A DNA stretch of 64,000 nt from Streptomyces sp. NBC_00414 (GCF_036038375.1 NZ_CP107935.1:5208001-5272000); one strand, 5' to 3'; positions 51,974 to 61,688 are shown, counted from the first letter of the stretch. The notes: generated by a model not told the origin, from the letters alone. Numbers and translations: made by a program.

Positions 51974-54361
51974 GTGGCCGAGGCGGCAGACTTCCAGGGG
52001 ACCAGTCCCTCACCTGCCCGCCGGTGGCTGCGGCGCACGGGAGCACTGCTCGCCGGGGCGCCTCTGCTGGCCGGTGTCCTTCAGATGCCCACAGCTTCGC
52101 CCTCGTATGCCGCGGAGCCCGGTGCCGCTGCCGAGGCCACCGGCTCCCGTACGGTCGATGTCTCGCTGGACGCGCTCAGCCCCCGCGTTCCCGCCGACGG
52201 TGACACGCTCACCGTCTCCGGCAGGATCGTCAACAAGGGCAAGCAGGCGGTCACCGCCGCGCACGTCGGACTGCGGGTGGGTCCGACGCTGAACGGCCGC
52301 TCGGCGATCGACGACGCCGCGAAGAGCAACCCCTACGCGGGCACGGAGGTCGGCGGCAAGTACGTGGCGAAGTTCGCGAAGCTGGCCCCGGGCGTCCCGC
52401 AGACCTTCAGCATCTCCGTGCCCGTCGACAAGCTGGACCTCGGCGCCGACGGCGTCTACCAGCTCGGTGTGACGCTCACCGGCCGGACCACCGCTGCGGC
52501 GTACGACCAGATCCTCGGCATCGAGCGGACCTTCCTGCCGTGGCAGCCCGAGGCCTCGGACACGAAATCCAGGACGACGTACCTCTGGCCGCTGATCTCG
52601 ACCTCCCACATGACGGCCGAGACGGGGTCGAACGAGCAGCAGACCCCCGTCTTCGCGGACGACGACGACCTGGCCGCCGAGCTCTCCCCCGGCGGCCGTC
52701 TGGAACAACTCCTCAGCCTCGGCAAGGATCTCGACATCACCTGGGTCGTCGACCCGGACCTGCTGGCCTCTGTCGACGCGATGACCCGCAGCTACCGGGT
52801 CCAGGTGAACGGCTCCAGCAGCACGACCACGGCCGGCACGCACCAGGCGGTGGCCAAGAAGTGGCTCGGCGAGCTGGAGAAGGCGGTCGAGGACGAGGAA
52901 GTCGTCGCGCTCCCCTTCGCCGACCCGGACCTGGCGTCCCTGGCCCACAACGGCACGCCGGTGACCGGATCGCTGAGCCACCTCAAGGACGCCACCACGG
53001 TGGCGGCGACGACCGTGGAGTCGATCCTCCACGTGACCCCCAGCACGGACTACGCATGGCCCGTGGACGGCGCGATCGACCCGTCGATCGTCAAGGTCGC
53101 GACCTCGGCCGGCGCCGACGCGGTGCTCTCCCGCAGCGACAGCCTCCAGGAGACCGGCGCGCTCCCGTACACGCCCTCGGCGGCCCGGCCGATCGGCGGC
53201 GGCACCACCGCGGTCGTCGCGGACGCCCGTCTGTCGACGGCTTTCCAGGGCGACATGACGGTGGCAGGCAACTCCACGCTCGCCGTGCAGCGGTTCCTCG
53301 CGCAGAGCCTGATGCTCACCCGCCAGGCGCCGGACAAGCAGCGCAGCGTCGTGGTCGCCCCGCAGCGCATGCCGACCGCCAGCCAGGCCCAGACGATGGC
53401 GCAGGCACTGACAGCGCTCCAGGACGGGAACTGGTCGGAGTCCGCCGAGCTGTCCGCGGCCACGAAGGCGAAGCCTGACGCGGGCGCCACCACGCGGGTC
53501 CCGGCGGCGTCCTCGTACCCCCGCTCGCTGCGCAAGCAGGAGCTGCCGGAGGACACCTTCGTGCAGATCGAGCGGACGCAGAAGAAGCTCAACAGCTTCC
53601 AGGTGATCCTCTCCGACAAGTCCCGGGTGGTCACCCCCTTCGGGCGGGCCGTGGACCGGTCGATGTCCACCTCCTGGCGCGGCCGTGCCGTAGAGGCGCA
53701 GGCGTACCTCGACGGTGTGGAGGACTACCTCGACGGCCTCATCGAGGGCGTCGGACTGATCGACAAGTCCGAGGCCAAGCTCTCGGGCCGCAGCGCCACG
53801 ATCCCGGTCACCGTGCAGAACAACCTCGTCCAGGGCGTCGACCACCTGGTGCTGCGTCTGACGTCCACGCAGCCGAGCCGCCTCAGCATCGGTGACGGTC
53901 CCTTCCAGGAGCAGCCGGTCGCGGTCTCGGGCGGGCACAGCCAGTCGGTGAAGTTCACCACCAACGCCCACGCCAACGGCCGGGCCGGAGTGATCGCCCA
54001 GCTGTACACCGAGGACGGCCGGGCGTACGGGCCCCCGGTGGCCTTCGACGTGAAGGTCACCGAGATCACGGCCACGGTGATGCTGGTCATCGCCGGCGGT
54101 GTCCTGCTCCTCGTGCTCGCCGGGTTCCGGATGTACACGCAGCGCAAGCGGGAGGCCGCCCGCCAGGCCGCCCTGGAAGCGGACGGCGCCCCCACGGACG
54201 AGTCGGCCGAGCACACCGCCGACGGGACGGAGGGCGGTCGCGACCAGGCGTCCACGACCGAGTCGAGGGCTCCCGACCCGGAGCACCCGAGTGACCCTTC
54301 ACCGGACACCGCACCGGAAATCACCGACCCGTCCGGCACGGGTGAGAGAGTGGACCGTTGA
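51974..54361 (+). CDS. Large secreted/membrane-anchored protein (DUF6049, Rv3909-like)
   Basis: 795 residues. A signal peptide (about 1-45, ALLAGAPLLAGVL...YAA) leads into a long extracytoplasmic part (about 46-690), with repeated beta-rich sections (VDVSLDALSPRVPADGDTLT, KDLDITWVVDPDLL) and a C-terminal membrane helix (VMLVIAGGVLLLVLAGF, about 690-710) followed by an acidic cytoplasmic tail. Orthologues next to murJ in actinobacteria include Rv3909; function unknown, probably in cell-wall synthesis given the neighbours. GTG 51974. Confidence 0.88.
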   Translation: MAEAADFQGTSPSPARRWLRRTGALLAGAPLLAGVLQMPTASPSYAAEPGAAAEATGSRTVDVSLDALSPRVPADGDTLTVSGRIVNKGKQAVTAAHVGLRVGPTLNGRSAIDDAAKSNPYAGTEVGGKYVAKFAKLAPGVPQTFSISVPVDKLDLGADGVYQLGVTLTGRTTAAAYDQILGIERTFLPWQPEASDTKSRTTYLWPLISTSHMTAETGSNEQQTPVFADDDDLAAELSPGGRLEQLLSLGKDLDITWVVDPDLLASVDAMTRSYRVQVNGSSSTTTAGTHQAVAKKWLGELEKAVEDEEVVALPFADPDLASLAHNGTPVTGSLSHLKDATTVAATTVESILHVTPSTDYAWPVDGAIDPSIVKVATSAGADAVLSRSDSLQETGALPYTPSAARPIGGGTTAVVADARLSTAFQGDMTVAGNSTLAVQRFLAQSLMLTRQAPDKQRSVVVAPQRMPTASQAQTMAQALTALQDGNWSESAELSAATKAKPDAGATTRVPAASSYPRSLRKQELPEDTFVQIERTQKKLNSFQVILSDKSRVVTPFGRAVDRSMSTSWRGRAVEAQAYLDGVEDYLDGLIEGVGLIDKSEAKLSGRSATIPVTVQNNLVQGVDHLVLRLTSTQPSRLSIGDGPFQEQPVAVSGGHSQSVKFTTNAHANGRAGVIAQLYTEDGRAYGPPVAFDVKVTEITATVMLVIAGGVLLLVLAGFRMYTQRKREAARQAALEADGAPTDESAEHTADGTEGGRDQASTTESRAPDPEHPSDPSPDTAPEITDPSGTGERVDR

Positions 54362-54407
54362 GCGATGTCGTGGCCGGTGGGCCCGGGGACGATGAGGTGG
54401 GGTAACC

Positions 54408-56621
54408 ATGAACGCGCCGTACGACGGTGACCGCGGTCAGGGCGCGGGGGGCTCCGGCCACCCCGACGACCCGCCGCAGGGCCCGCCGGATCCAGGCGAG
54501 GTGCCTCCGCAGCCCGCGGCCGAGGTGTACTTCCAGGATGCCTACGCCCAGGATCCCTACCGGGCGCAGGACCTGTCGGCCCAGGACCCGGTCACGGAGG
54601 CCCTCTACGACCGTGCCGCGCATCCTCCGCCGCCGCCCGGCTCCTACCAGCCGCAGCCACCGCTCTACGCCCAGCCGCCCCAGTCCCCGTACGCCCCCGA
54701 TCCCCGGGTGTGGGCACAGACCCCGGCGCCCGAGCCGGAGGGTCCCACTCAGTACCTGCCCTACGGGGACGACCCCCGTACGACGCAGTTCGTGGGTGTG
54801 GACGACCTGGTGACGCAGGCCGGCGAGCAGCGCCACGAGCCGGACGCGTTCGCCCATCTCTTCCGGGACCAGCAGCAGGGCGGCGCTCAGCCCCCCGCCG
54901 GGCCGCCCAGCGTGCCCCCGCCCGCAAGGGAATCGGCTCCGGCCGCCGCGGCGCCTCCCGCGCCCGCGCCGGCCCCCGCCAAGAAGTCCGGGGGCCGTGC
55001 GTCGGGTCTGCTGAAGTCGAGCGCCGTGATGGCGGCCGGGACCATGGTCTCCCGCCTCACCGGCTTCGTCCGCTCCGCGCTGATCGTCGCGGCTCTGGGT
55101 GTCGGTCTCCTCGGCGACACCTTCCAGGTCGCATACCAGCTGCCGACGATGATCTACATCCTGACCGTCGGCGGCGGCCTCAACTCCGTCTTCGTACCGC
55201 AGCTGGTACGTGCCATGAAGGAGGACGACGACGGCGGTGAGGCATACGCCAACCGGCTGCTGACCCTCGTCATCGTGGTGCTCGGCGCACTCACCGCGCT
55301 CGCGGTGTTCGCCGCGCCGCTCCTGGTCCGCGCGCTGTCAGCTCCTGTGGCAGGCAACGCAGCGGCCAACGACGTCGCCGTCACCTTCGCCCGCTACTTC
55401 CTGCCCACGATCTTCTTCATGGGCATCCACGTGGTGATGGGCCAGATCCTCAACGCCCGCGGGAAGTTCGGCGCGATGATGTGGACCCCGGTCCTCAACA
55501 ACGTCGTCATCATCGTGACGCTCGGCCTGTTCATCTGGGTGTACGGGACCGCGAGTACGTCCGGAATGAAGGCCTCGACCATTCCGCCGGAGGGCGAGCG
55601 ACTGCTCGGCATCGGTGTACTGCTCGGCCTCATCGTCCAGGCCCTGGCGATGATCCCGTACCTGCGTGAGACCGGCTTCCGGCTGCGGCTGCGCTTCGAC
55701 TGGAAGGGCCACGGACTCGGCAAGGCGGCGATGCTCGCCAAGTGGACCGTGCTCTTCGTCCTCGCCAACCAGGCGGGCGCGATCGTCGTGACCCAGCTGT
55801 CCACCGCGGCGGGCAAGGACTCCCCGGTCGATGGCACCGGCTTCGCCGCCTACGCCAACGCTCAGCTCATCTGGGGTCTTCCGCAGGCCATCATCACGGT
55901 CTCCCTGATGGCGGCCCTGCTGCCGCGACTCGCCCGCTCCGCCCACGAGGGCGACACCGGGGCCGTCCGCGACGACATCTCCCAGGGACTGCGCACCACG
56001 GCGGTGGCGATCGTGCCGATCTCCTTCGGCTTCGTCGCACTCGGCATCCCGATGTGCACGCTGATGTTCGGTGCCTCCGGAACCAGCGAGGCGACGAACA
56101 TGGGCTTCATGCTGATGGCCTTCGGCCTCGGCCTGATCCCCTACTCCGTGCAGTACGTGGTGCTGCGGGCCTTCTACGCGTACGAGGACACCCGCACCCC
56201 CTTCTACAACACGGTCATCGTGGCCGTCGTCAACGCCAGTGCCTCCGCGCTCTGTTTCCTCCTGCTTCCCCCGCGCTGGGCGGTCGCGGGCATGGCCGCC
56301 TCGTACGGTCTCGCCTACGCCATCGGCGTCGGAGTGGCATGGAGCCGGCTGAGCAAGCGGCTGGGCGGCGACCTGGACGGCGGCCGTGTCCTGCGTACCT
56401 ACGCGCGGCTCGCGATCGCCGCGGTACCGGCGGCGCTGCTCAGCGGCGCGGCCTGCTACGGAATCAGCAACACGCTGGGACAGGGCGTCGGCGGCTCGTT
56501 CGTCGCCCTGCTCGCCGGTGGGGTCGTACTGCTCGGTGTCTTCTTCGTCGCGGCGCGGCGGATGCGTATCGAGGAACTGAACGGAATGGTCGGCATGGTC
56601 CGCGGGCGCCTTGGGCGTTGA
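54408..56621 (+). CDS. murJ: Lipid II flippase MurJ (MviN)
   Basis: 737 residues. Residues 1-195 are a disordered Pro/Gln/Tyr-rich cytoplasmic extension; then the MVF family core with 14 hydrophobic segments begins at KSSAVMAAGTMVSRLTGFVR, the conserved lipid-II flippase start, with QLPTMIYILTVGGGLNSVFV next. MurJ flips lipid II for peptidoglycan synthesis. In mycobacteria the gene product carries a C-terminal pseudokinase; here that part is a separate gene downstream (56740). Ends 56621 with the next frame overlapping. Confidence 0.94.
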   Translation: MNAPYDGDRGQGAGGSGHPDDPPQGPPDPGEVPPQPAAEVYFQDAYAQDPYRAQDLSAQDPVTEALYDRAAHPPPPPGSYQPQPPLYAQPPQSPYAPDPRVWAQTPAPEPEGPTQYLPYGDDPRTTQFVGVDDLVTQAGEQRHEPDAFAHLFRDQQQGGAQPPAGPPSVPPPARESAPAAAAPPAPAPAPAKKSGGRASGLLKSSAVMAAGTMVSRLTGFVRSALIVAALGVGLLGDTFQVAYQLPTMIYILTVGGGLNSVFVPQLVRAMKEDDDGGEAYANRLLTLVIVVLGALTALAVFAAPLLVRALSAPVAGNAAANDVAVTFARYFLPTIFFMGIHVVMGQILNARGKFGAMMWTPVLNNVVIIVTLGLFIWVYGTASTSGMKASTIPPEGERLLGIGVLLGLIVQALAMIPYLRETGFRLRLRFDWKGHGLGKAAMLAKWTVLFVLANQAGAIVVTQLSTAAGKDSPVDGTGFAAYANAQLIWGLPQAIITVSLMAALLPRLARSAHEGDTGAVRDDISQGLRTTAVAIVPISFGFVALGIPMCTLMFGASGTSEATNMGFMLMAFGLGLIPYSVQYVVLRAFYAYEDTRTPFYNTVIVAVVNASASALCFLLLPPRWAVAGMAASYGLAYAIGVGVAWSRLSKRLGGDLDGGRVLRTYARLAIAAVPAALLSGAACYGISNTLGQGVGGSFVALLAGGVVLLGVFFVAARRMRIEELNGMVGMVRGRLGR

Positions 56622-56739
56622 GAGCGGGGTAGGCGCACAACCATCGTCCGCCACCGCGTGTCGTGCAGAGGGGCGGACTGTGGGCACAATTGGCTTTGGC
56701 GTCGGACAGCGTGCAACGGATGGGGAGGCAGGAGCGACG

Positions 56740-58464
56740 GTGGCGGAACGGAGCACGGCTGCCGTCGACGTGGCGGACAGCAGCGGCGATGAGCCGCTGA
56801 CCGCGAAGGCGGACCAGTCCACGGCCGACGGGGTGGCCCAGAACCGGGAGCGGGACACGGACAGCTCGGAGAGCGAAGAGGCACAGGGGAGCGGGGCGAA
56901 CGAGAGCCCCGGCAGGACTTCACCGCCCGAGTTGCACAGTGGTCACAAACTCGCCAGGCGCTATCGCCTGGAGGAGTGCGTCACCCGTCTGGACGGTTTC
57001 AGCAGTTGGCGTGCGGTGGACGAGAAACTCCGCCGCGCGGTCGGTGTGCACCTGCTGCCCGCCGACCATCCACGAGCGCGTTCCGTCCTCGCGGCGGCCC
57101 GTTCGTCCGCCCTGCTGGGCGATCCCCGGTTCGTCCAGGTCCTGGACGCGGTCGAGGAGAACGACCTCGTCTATGTGGTGCACGAATGGCTGCCCGACGC
57201 CACGGAGCTGACGACGCTCCTGGCCGCCGGAACGCTGGAGGTGCACGAGGCGTACCAGATGGTCAGCCAGGTCGCCCAGGCGATGGCCGCCGCGCACCGC
57301 GAGGGGCTGGCCCATCTGAAGCTGACCCCGGGCGCCGTGCTGCGCACCTCGTCCGGCCAGTGGCGCATCAGGGGCCTCGCCGTGAACGCCGCGCTGCGCG
57401 GCATCACTTCCGACACCCCGCAGCGCACGGACACAGAGGCGATCGGCGCCCTGCTGTACGCCACGCTGACCCAGCGCTGGCCGTACGAGGACGACGCGTA
57501 CGGACTGTCCGGGCTGCCTAAGGGCGTCGGTCTCATCCCGCCCGACCAGGTACGGGCAGGCGTGCACCGCGGCCTGTCCGAGCTGGCGATGCGCGCGCTC
57601 GTCAACGACGGTGCGACCGCGTCCCGCCAGGAGCCTCCGTGCACCACGCCGGAGGAACTGGTGAAGGCGATCGGTGAGATGCCCCGCATCCGTCCGCCCG
57701 AGCCTGCGTTCACCGCGCCGCCCGAGTATCAGCGCACGACGTACCAGCAGGGCAACTACGGCCGCCCGGCGCCGCACCCGGGGGCCACCCAGGCGATGCC
57801 GGCGCCGATTCCCCCGCTGCAGACCCGCACCGGCAAGGCCCTCAAGTGGGCCGTGTCCGCGCTGCTGATCGCCGCGCTGGGCCTCGGCAGCTGGCAGCTC
57901 GCCGACGCGCTCATGGACCACGGGAAGTCCGACGAGACGGGCGACACCCGGACGACGGACGACAACGACAAGAGCGGCGACAAGACGAAGCCGGCCAGGC
58001 CGCTCACGATCCAGGACGCCGCGGAGTACTACCCGGACGGCAAGCCCCAGCACGCGGGTGACGCGGGCCTGACGTACGACAAGGACAGTTCCACGTACTG
58101 GAGGACGTACTCCTACAGGGGCGGTCCCAAGCTGGCGCCCTTCAAGCAGGGCGTCGGAATCGTCTACGACCTCGGGTCCAAGAAGGACGTGTCGGCGGCC
58201 TCGATAGGGCTGTACTACGCGGGCGACCACACGACGGCCACGCTGTACGCGGCCAACTCACTGTCGTCCTCCCAGAGTCTGGGTTCGATGACGAAGATCG
58301 CGTCCGGCACGACCAGCACCACGGACTTGAAGATCTCCGCCAAGAAGGCAGTGAAGACCCGGTACGTTCTGGTCTGGATCACCGCGGTACCGAATGCGGC
58401 CGGCGACCAGTTCAGCGGCGCCGGTTACAAGCAGGCGATCACCGACGTGAAGTTCACCGGCTGA
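56740..58464 (+). CDS. Membrane-anchored pseudokinase with extracytoplasmic domain (split from MurJ)
   Basis: 574 residues from GTG 56740 (ribosome site AGGAGC six bases before). A disordered N-terminus (1-65), a protein-kinase fold (about 66-310), a linker, one membrane helix (about 365-388) and an extracytoplasmic beta domain (about 410-574). It lacks the kinase residues: no Lys in the VAIK position (VGVHLLP), HLKLTP where active kinases have HRDLKP, and no DFG (RGL). This matches the pseudokinase and extracytoplasmic part fused to MurJ (Rv3910) in M. tuberculosis, which there binds FhaA after phosphorylation. GTG 56680 is an alternative start. Confidence 0.88.
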   Translation: MAERSTAAVDVADSSGDEPLTAKADQSTADGVAQNRERDTDSSESEEAQGSGANESPGRTSPPELHSGHKLARRYRLEECVTRLDGFSSWRAVDEKLRRAVGVHLLPADHPRARSVLAAARSSALLGDPRFVQVLDAVEENDLVYVVHEWLPDATELTTLLAAGTLEVHEAYQMVSQVAQAMAAAHREGLAHLKLTPGAVLRTSSGQWRIRGLAVNAALRGITSDTPQRTDTEAIGALLYATLTQRWPYEDDAYGLSGLPKGVGLIPPDQVRAGVHRGLSELAMRALVNDGATASRQEPPCTTPEELVKAIGEMPRIRPPEPAFTAPPEYQRTTYQQGNYGRPAPHPGATQAMPAPIPPLQTRTGKALKWAVSALLIAALGLGSWQLADALMDHGKSDETGDTRTTDDNDKSGDKTKPARPLTIQDAAEYYPDGKPQHAGDAGLTYDKDSSTYWRTYSYRGGPKLAPFKQGVGIVYDLGSKKDVSAASIGLYYAGDHTTATLYAANSLSSSQSLGSMTKIASGTTSTTDLKISAKKAVKTRYVLVWITAVPNAAGDQFSGAGYKQAITDVKFTG

Positions 58465-58491
58465 GCAGTTCACCGAGGGGGAGGGGGTTCG

Positions 58492-59202
58492 ATGGCGGAC
58501 GGCGCCTACAGCGAAGTAAGCGATCAAGACCTCCTCGCCCGTCATGTCGAGGGCGACCCCGACGCCTTCGGTGAACTCGTGCGGCGTCACCGCGACCGGC
58601 TCTGGGCGGTGGCCCTGCGGACGCTGGGCGACCGTGAGGAAGCCGCTGACGCCGTCCAGGACGCTCTCGTCTCCGCCTACCGGGCCGCACACACCTTCCG
58701 CGGCCAGTCGGCCGTCACAACCTGGCTGCACCGGATCACGGTGAACGCCTGCCTGGACCGCGCCCGCAAGACGGCCTCCAGGAAGACCTCTCCCGTGGAC
58801 GACACCGAACGCCTGGAGCAGCTTCTGGAGCCGCACGAGTCGGCCTCCGCGCCGGCCGAGCGCAATGATCTGCACCGTGAGCTGGTGGCGGCGCTGGGCA
58901 CCCTGCCCGCCGACCAGCGGGCCGCGCTCGTCCTGGTGGACATGCAGGGCTACCCCGTGGCGGAAGCCGCCAGCCTGCTCGACGTGCCGACCGGCACGGT
59001 CAAGAGCCGCTGTGCCCGTGGCAGAGCCAGACTTCTCCCGCTGCTCAAACACCTGCGCACGGACAGCGGGAGCGACAGACCGAGCAAGAAGTCGAGCGAG
59101 GTAAGGAACCGTACGCAGGGGACATCCGTCCCACCCGCAGCGGGACCACATGACGGACCAAGCGATTCAGCTGCTGTGAAGGGCGGAGGTGGGCGAGCGT
59201 GA
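58492..59202 (+). CDS. sigM: ECF sigma factor SigM
   Basis: 236 residues. Region 2 at about 20-90 (DPDAFGELVRRHRDRLWAVA, QDALVSAYRAAHTFRGQSAV) and region 4 at about 125-185 (ALGTLPADQRAALVLVDMQG, VAEAASLLDVPTGTVKSRCA) form an ECF sigma factor. In the same slot as M. tuberculosis sigM (Rv3911). The C-terminal 40 residues are hydrophilic. ATG 58492 with GAGGGGGAGG eight bases upstream. Its stop overlaps the anti-sigma start (GTGA), coupling their translation. Confidence 0.9.
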   Translation: MADGAYSEVSDQDLLARHVEGDPDAFGELVRRHRDRLWAVALRTLGDREEAADAVQDALVSAYRAAHTFRGQSAVTTWLHRITVNACLDRARKTASRKTSPVDDTERLEQLLEPHESASAPAERNDLHRELVAALGTLPADQRAALVLVDMQGYPVAEAASLLDVPTGTVKSRCARGRARLLPLLKHLRTDSGSDRPSKKSSEVRNRTQGTSVPPAAGPHDGPSDSAAVKGGGGRA

Positions 59203-60149
59203 CATCCACGACCGACACGGCCGGGCACCCGGAAGTCACGGAGATCTCCGACCTCACCGAAGGTCTGCTCCCCCCGTCCCGTTCAGCGGATGTACGACGC
59301 CACCTGGACGACTGCACGCTCTGCGCCGACGTGTACGACTCGCTGGAAGAGATCCGCGGCATGCTCGGCACACTGCCGGGCCCCCTGCGCATGCCCGATG
59401 ACGTCGCGGGACGCATCGACGCCGCTCTCGCCGCCGAAGCCCTGCTGAATGCCACGGCTCCCGGCGCCTCAGACGCGGGCGCCCCGTCGTCCGCGAGTGA
59501 TTCCCGCCCGAAGGCCGACGACGAACGCGAGGGCGCGAGCGCCGGTGGTCATGTTTCACGTGAAACATCGACCGTGACCGACCGCCCCGCAGGACACTCC
59601 CGTGCCGCCACCGGACCCGGTCGTACGAACCGTCCGCGTCGTGGTCGCCGCAGCACCGTCGTCCTGGGCGCCATGTTCACGGCTGCCGCACTGGGCCTCG
59701 GAGGTCTGCTCATCCAGTCGATGGGAAGCGACGGCTCGGACAACGATTCCGCGTCCGCATCCCCGACCCAGAGCGACTCCGTGAACACCTTCGCCGGGGA
59801 GAAGCTGGAGAGTCAGGTCGCGGATCTCCTTGCCAAGGCGGAGGAAGAGAAGGACAGCGGTCCTCGCAGCTCCCGCCCCAATGGCTCCGCATCCGCCGAT
59901 GGCCCGAGGATCCTGAACACACCCACGGAATCGGTGCCCGGCTGCGTCATGCAGGGGATCGGCCGCGATGCGGATCCGCTCGCCTACAAGAGGGGTGCCT
60001 ACGAGGGCACGGAGGCGTTTCTCGTAGTGCTGCCGACCGCCACCGACAGGACCCAGGTCACGGCGTACGTCGTCGACTCCGCCTGTGTGGACAAGCCGTC
60101 GATCTCCGCCGGCAAGGTCCTGCTGGAGCACTCCTACCCGCGCGACTGA
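59199..60149 (+). CDS. Anti-sigma factor for SigM (zinc-finger type, membrane-anchored)
   Basis: 316 residues. The zinc-binding anti-sigma domain at about 30-60 has His-X3-Cys-X2-Cys (HLDDCTLC), then one membrane segment (about 152-173) and an extracytoplasmic C-terminal domain with Cys residues. GTG start overlapping the sigM stop is the standard ECF pair layout; it should hold SigM inactive until a signal. Codons 119-123 of a disordered linker read Val-Ser-Arg-Glu-Thr because a parS site lies in the frame. Confidence 0.88.
   Translation: MTSTTDTAGHPEVTEISDLTEGLLPPSRSADVRRHLDDCTLCADVYDSLEEIRGMLGTLPGPLRMPDDVAGRIDAALAAEALLNATAPGASDAGAPSSASDSRPKADDEREGASAGGHVSRETSTVTDRPAGHSRAATGPGRTNRPRRGRRSTVVLGAMFTAAALGLGGLLIQSMGSDGSDNDSASASPTQSDSVNTFAGEKLESQVADLLAKAEEEKDSGPRSSRPNGSASADGPRILNTPTESVPGCVMQGIGRDADPLAYKRGAYEGTEAFLVVLPTATDRTQVTAYVVDSACVDKPSISAGKVLLEHSYPRD
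59553..59566. promoter_or_regulatory. parS site 13, inside the anti-sigma gene
   Basis: Perfect GTTTCACGTGAAAC in the coding frame of the anti-sigma factor, read GTT TCA CGT GAA AC. Confidence 0.92.
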
Positions 60150-60343
60150 GCCTGCTGGGCTTCGCCACCGACCGCCGTGGGCACGCTTCGCCCCGGTCGT
60201 GGCCTCCCTGTGCGGTGACTCCTCTTCGTGTGCCCGGACACAGTGGGAATGCGCGCCCCTTAGGATCCGTTGGGTGGGGTGAGAGTTCCGAAAGAAGCTC
60301 CCCCGGTCGTACGTAGCAGTCCCCAGAGACGAGGAATCAAGCC
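60150..60343. promoter_or_regulatory. trxB promoter region with sigma-R-type promoter
   Basis: The gap before trxB contains GGGAAT (60245-60250), 18 bases, GTT (60269-60271), matching the SigR promoter GGGAAT-N18-GTT. SigR drives trxBA in the S. coelicolor thiol-oxidative stress response. The likely start point is 60-70 bases before the trxB GTG. Confidence 0.82.
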
Positions 60344-61312
60344 GTGACCGACGTCCGTAACGTGATCATCATCGGCTCCGGGCCCGCCGGCTATACGGCG
60401 GCGCTCTACACCGCGCGCGCGTCACTGAAGCCGCTGGTCTTCGAGGGCGCCGTCACCGCGGGTGGTGCCCTCATGAACACGACCGAGGTGGAGAACTTCC
60501 CCGGCTTCCAGGACGGCATCATGGGCCCCGAGCTCATGGACAACATGCGGGGACAGGCCGAGCGCTTCGGTGCCGAGCTGATTCCGGACGACATCGTCTC
60601 GGTCGACCTCAGCGGTGAGATCAAGACCGTCACGGACACCGCGGGCACCGTGCACCGGGCGAAGGCCGTCATCGTCACCACCGGCTCGCAGCACCGCAAG
60701 CTGGGGCTGCCCAAGGAGGACGCCCTCTCCGGACGCGGCGTCTCCTGGTGTGCGACCTGTGACGGCTTCTTCTTCAAGGACCAGGACATCGCTGTGATCG
60801 GCGGCGGCGACACCGCCATGGAGGAGGCCACCTTCCTCTCCCGGTTCGCCAAGTCCGTGACCATCGTCCACCGCCGCGGAACGCTGCGCGCCTCCAAGGC
60901 GATGCAGGAGCGTGCCTTCGCCGACCCGAAGATCAAGTTCGTCTGGGACAGCGAGGTGGCCGAGATCCAGGGCGACCAGAAGCTCGCCGGCCTGACGCTG
61001 CGCAACCTGCAGACCGGTGAGACGTCCGAGCTGCCCGTCACCGGCCTGTTCATCGCGATCGGCCATGACCCGCGCACGGAGCTCTTCAAGGGCCAGCTCG
61101 AACTGGACGGCGAGGGCTACCTCCAGGTCGAGGCGCCTTCGACCCGCACCAACCTGACGGGTGTCTTCGGCGCCGGCGACGTCGTCGACCACACCTACCG
61201 CCAGGCGATCACCGCGGCCGGCACCGGCTGCTCCGCCGCTCTCGACGCCGAGCGTTTCCTCGCCGCCCTCGCGGACGGCGAGGCTGCGGAGCCCGAGAAG
61301 ACCACCGTCTGA
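60344..61312 (+). CDS. trxB: Thioredoxin reductase
   Basis: 322 residues. FAD-binding GSGPAGY (11-17), NADPH-binding GGGDTAMEEATFLS and the redox-active pair Cys136-Ala-Thr-Cys139 (SWCATCDGFFF). Reduces thioredoxin with NADPH. GTG start with GAGGAAT upstream; followed 43 bases later by trxA, under the sigma-R-type promoter. Confidence 0.97.
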   Translation: MTDVRNVIIIGSGPAGYTAALYTARASLKPLVFEGAVTAGGALMNTTEVENFPGFQDGIMGPELMDNMRGQAERFGAELIPDDIVSVDLSGEIKTVTDTAGTVHRAKAVIVTTGSQHRKLGLPKEDALSGRGVSWCATCDGFFFKDQDIAVIGGGDTAMEEATFLSRFAKSVTIVHRRGTLRASKAMQERAFADPKIKFVWDSEVAEIQGDQKLAGLTLRNLQTGETSELPVTGLFIAIGHDPRTELFKGQLELDGEGYLQVEAPSTRTNLTGVFGAGDVVDHTYRQAITAAGTGCSAALDAERFLAALADGEAAEPEKTTV

Positions 61313-61355
61313 CCCCCCGTCCGCCCCACCGCACCAACCAGTTAAGGAGCCCGCC

Positions 61356-61688
61356 GTGGCCGGCACCCTGAAGCACGTGACCGATGACTCTTTCGAGCAG
61401 GACGTCCTGAAGAGCGACAAGCCCGTACTGGTGGACTTCTGGGCCGCCTGGTGCGGTCCGTGCCGCCAGATCGCGCCGTCCCTTGAGGCGATCGCCGCCG
61501 AGTACGGCGACAAGATCGAGATCGTCAAGCTCAACATCGACGAGAACCCGGGTACGGCCGCCAAGTACGGCGTCATGTCCATCCCGACCCTGAACGTCTA
61601 CCAGGGTGGCGAGGTCGCCAAGACCATCGTGGGTGCGAAGCCGAAGGCCGCGATCGTGCGGGACCTTGAGGAATTCATCGCCGAGTAG
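61356..61688 (+). CDS. trxA: Thioredoxin
   Basis: 110 residues: active site Trp-Cys33-Gly-Pro-Cys36 (WCGPC), with DFWAAWCGPCRQIAPSLEAI and the later cis-Pro in SIPTLNVYQ. Disulfide reductase of the cytoplasm, partner of TrxB. GTG start with AAGGAG five bases upstream. Followed by a parS site and a hairpin terminator. Confidence 0.97.
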   Translation: MAGTLKHVTDDSFEQDVLKSDKPVLVDFWAAWCGPCRQIAPSLEAIAAEYGDKIEIVKLNIDENPGTAAKYGVMSIPTLNVYQGGEVAKTIVGAKPKAAIVRDLEEFIAE

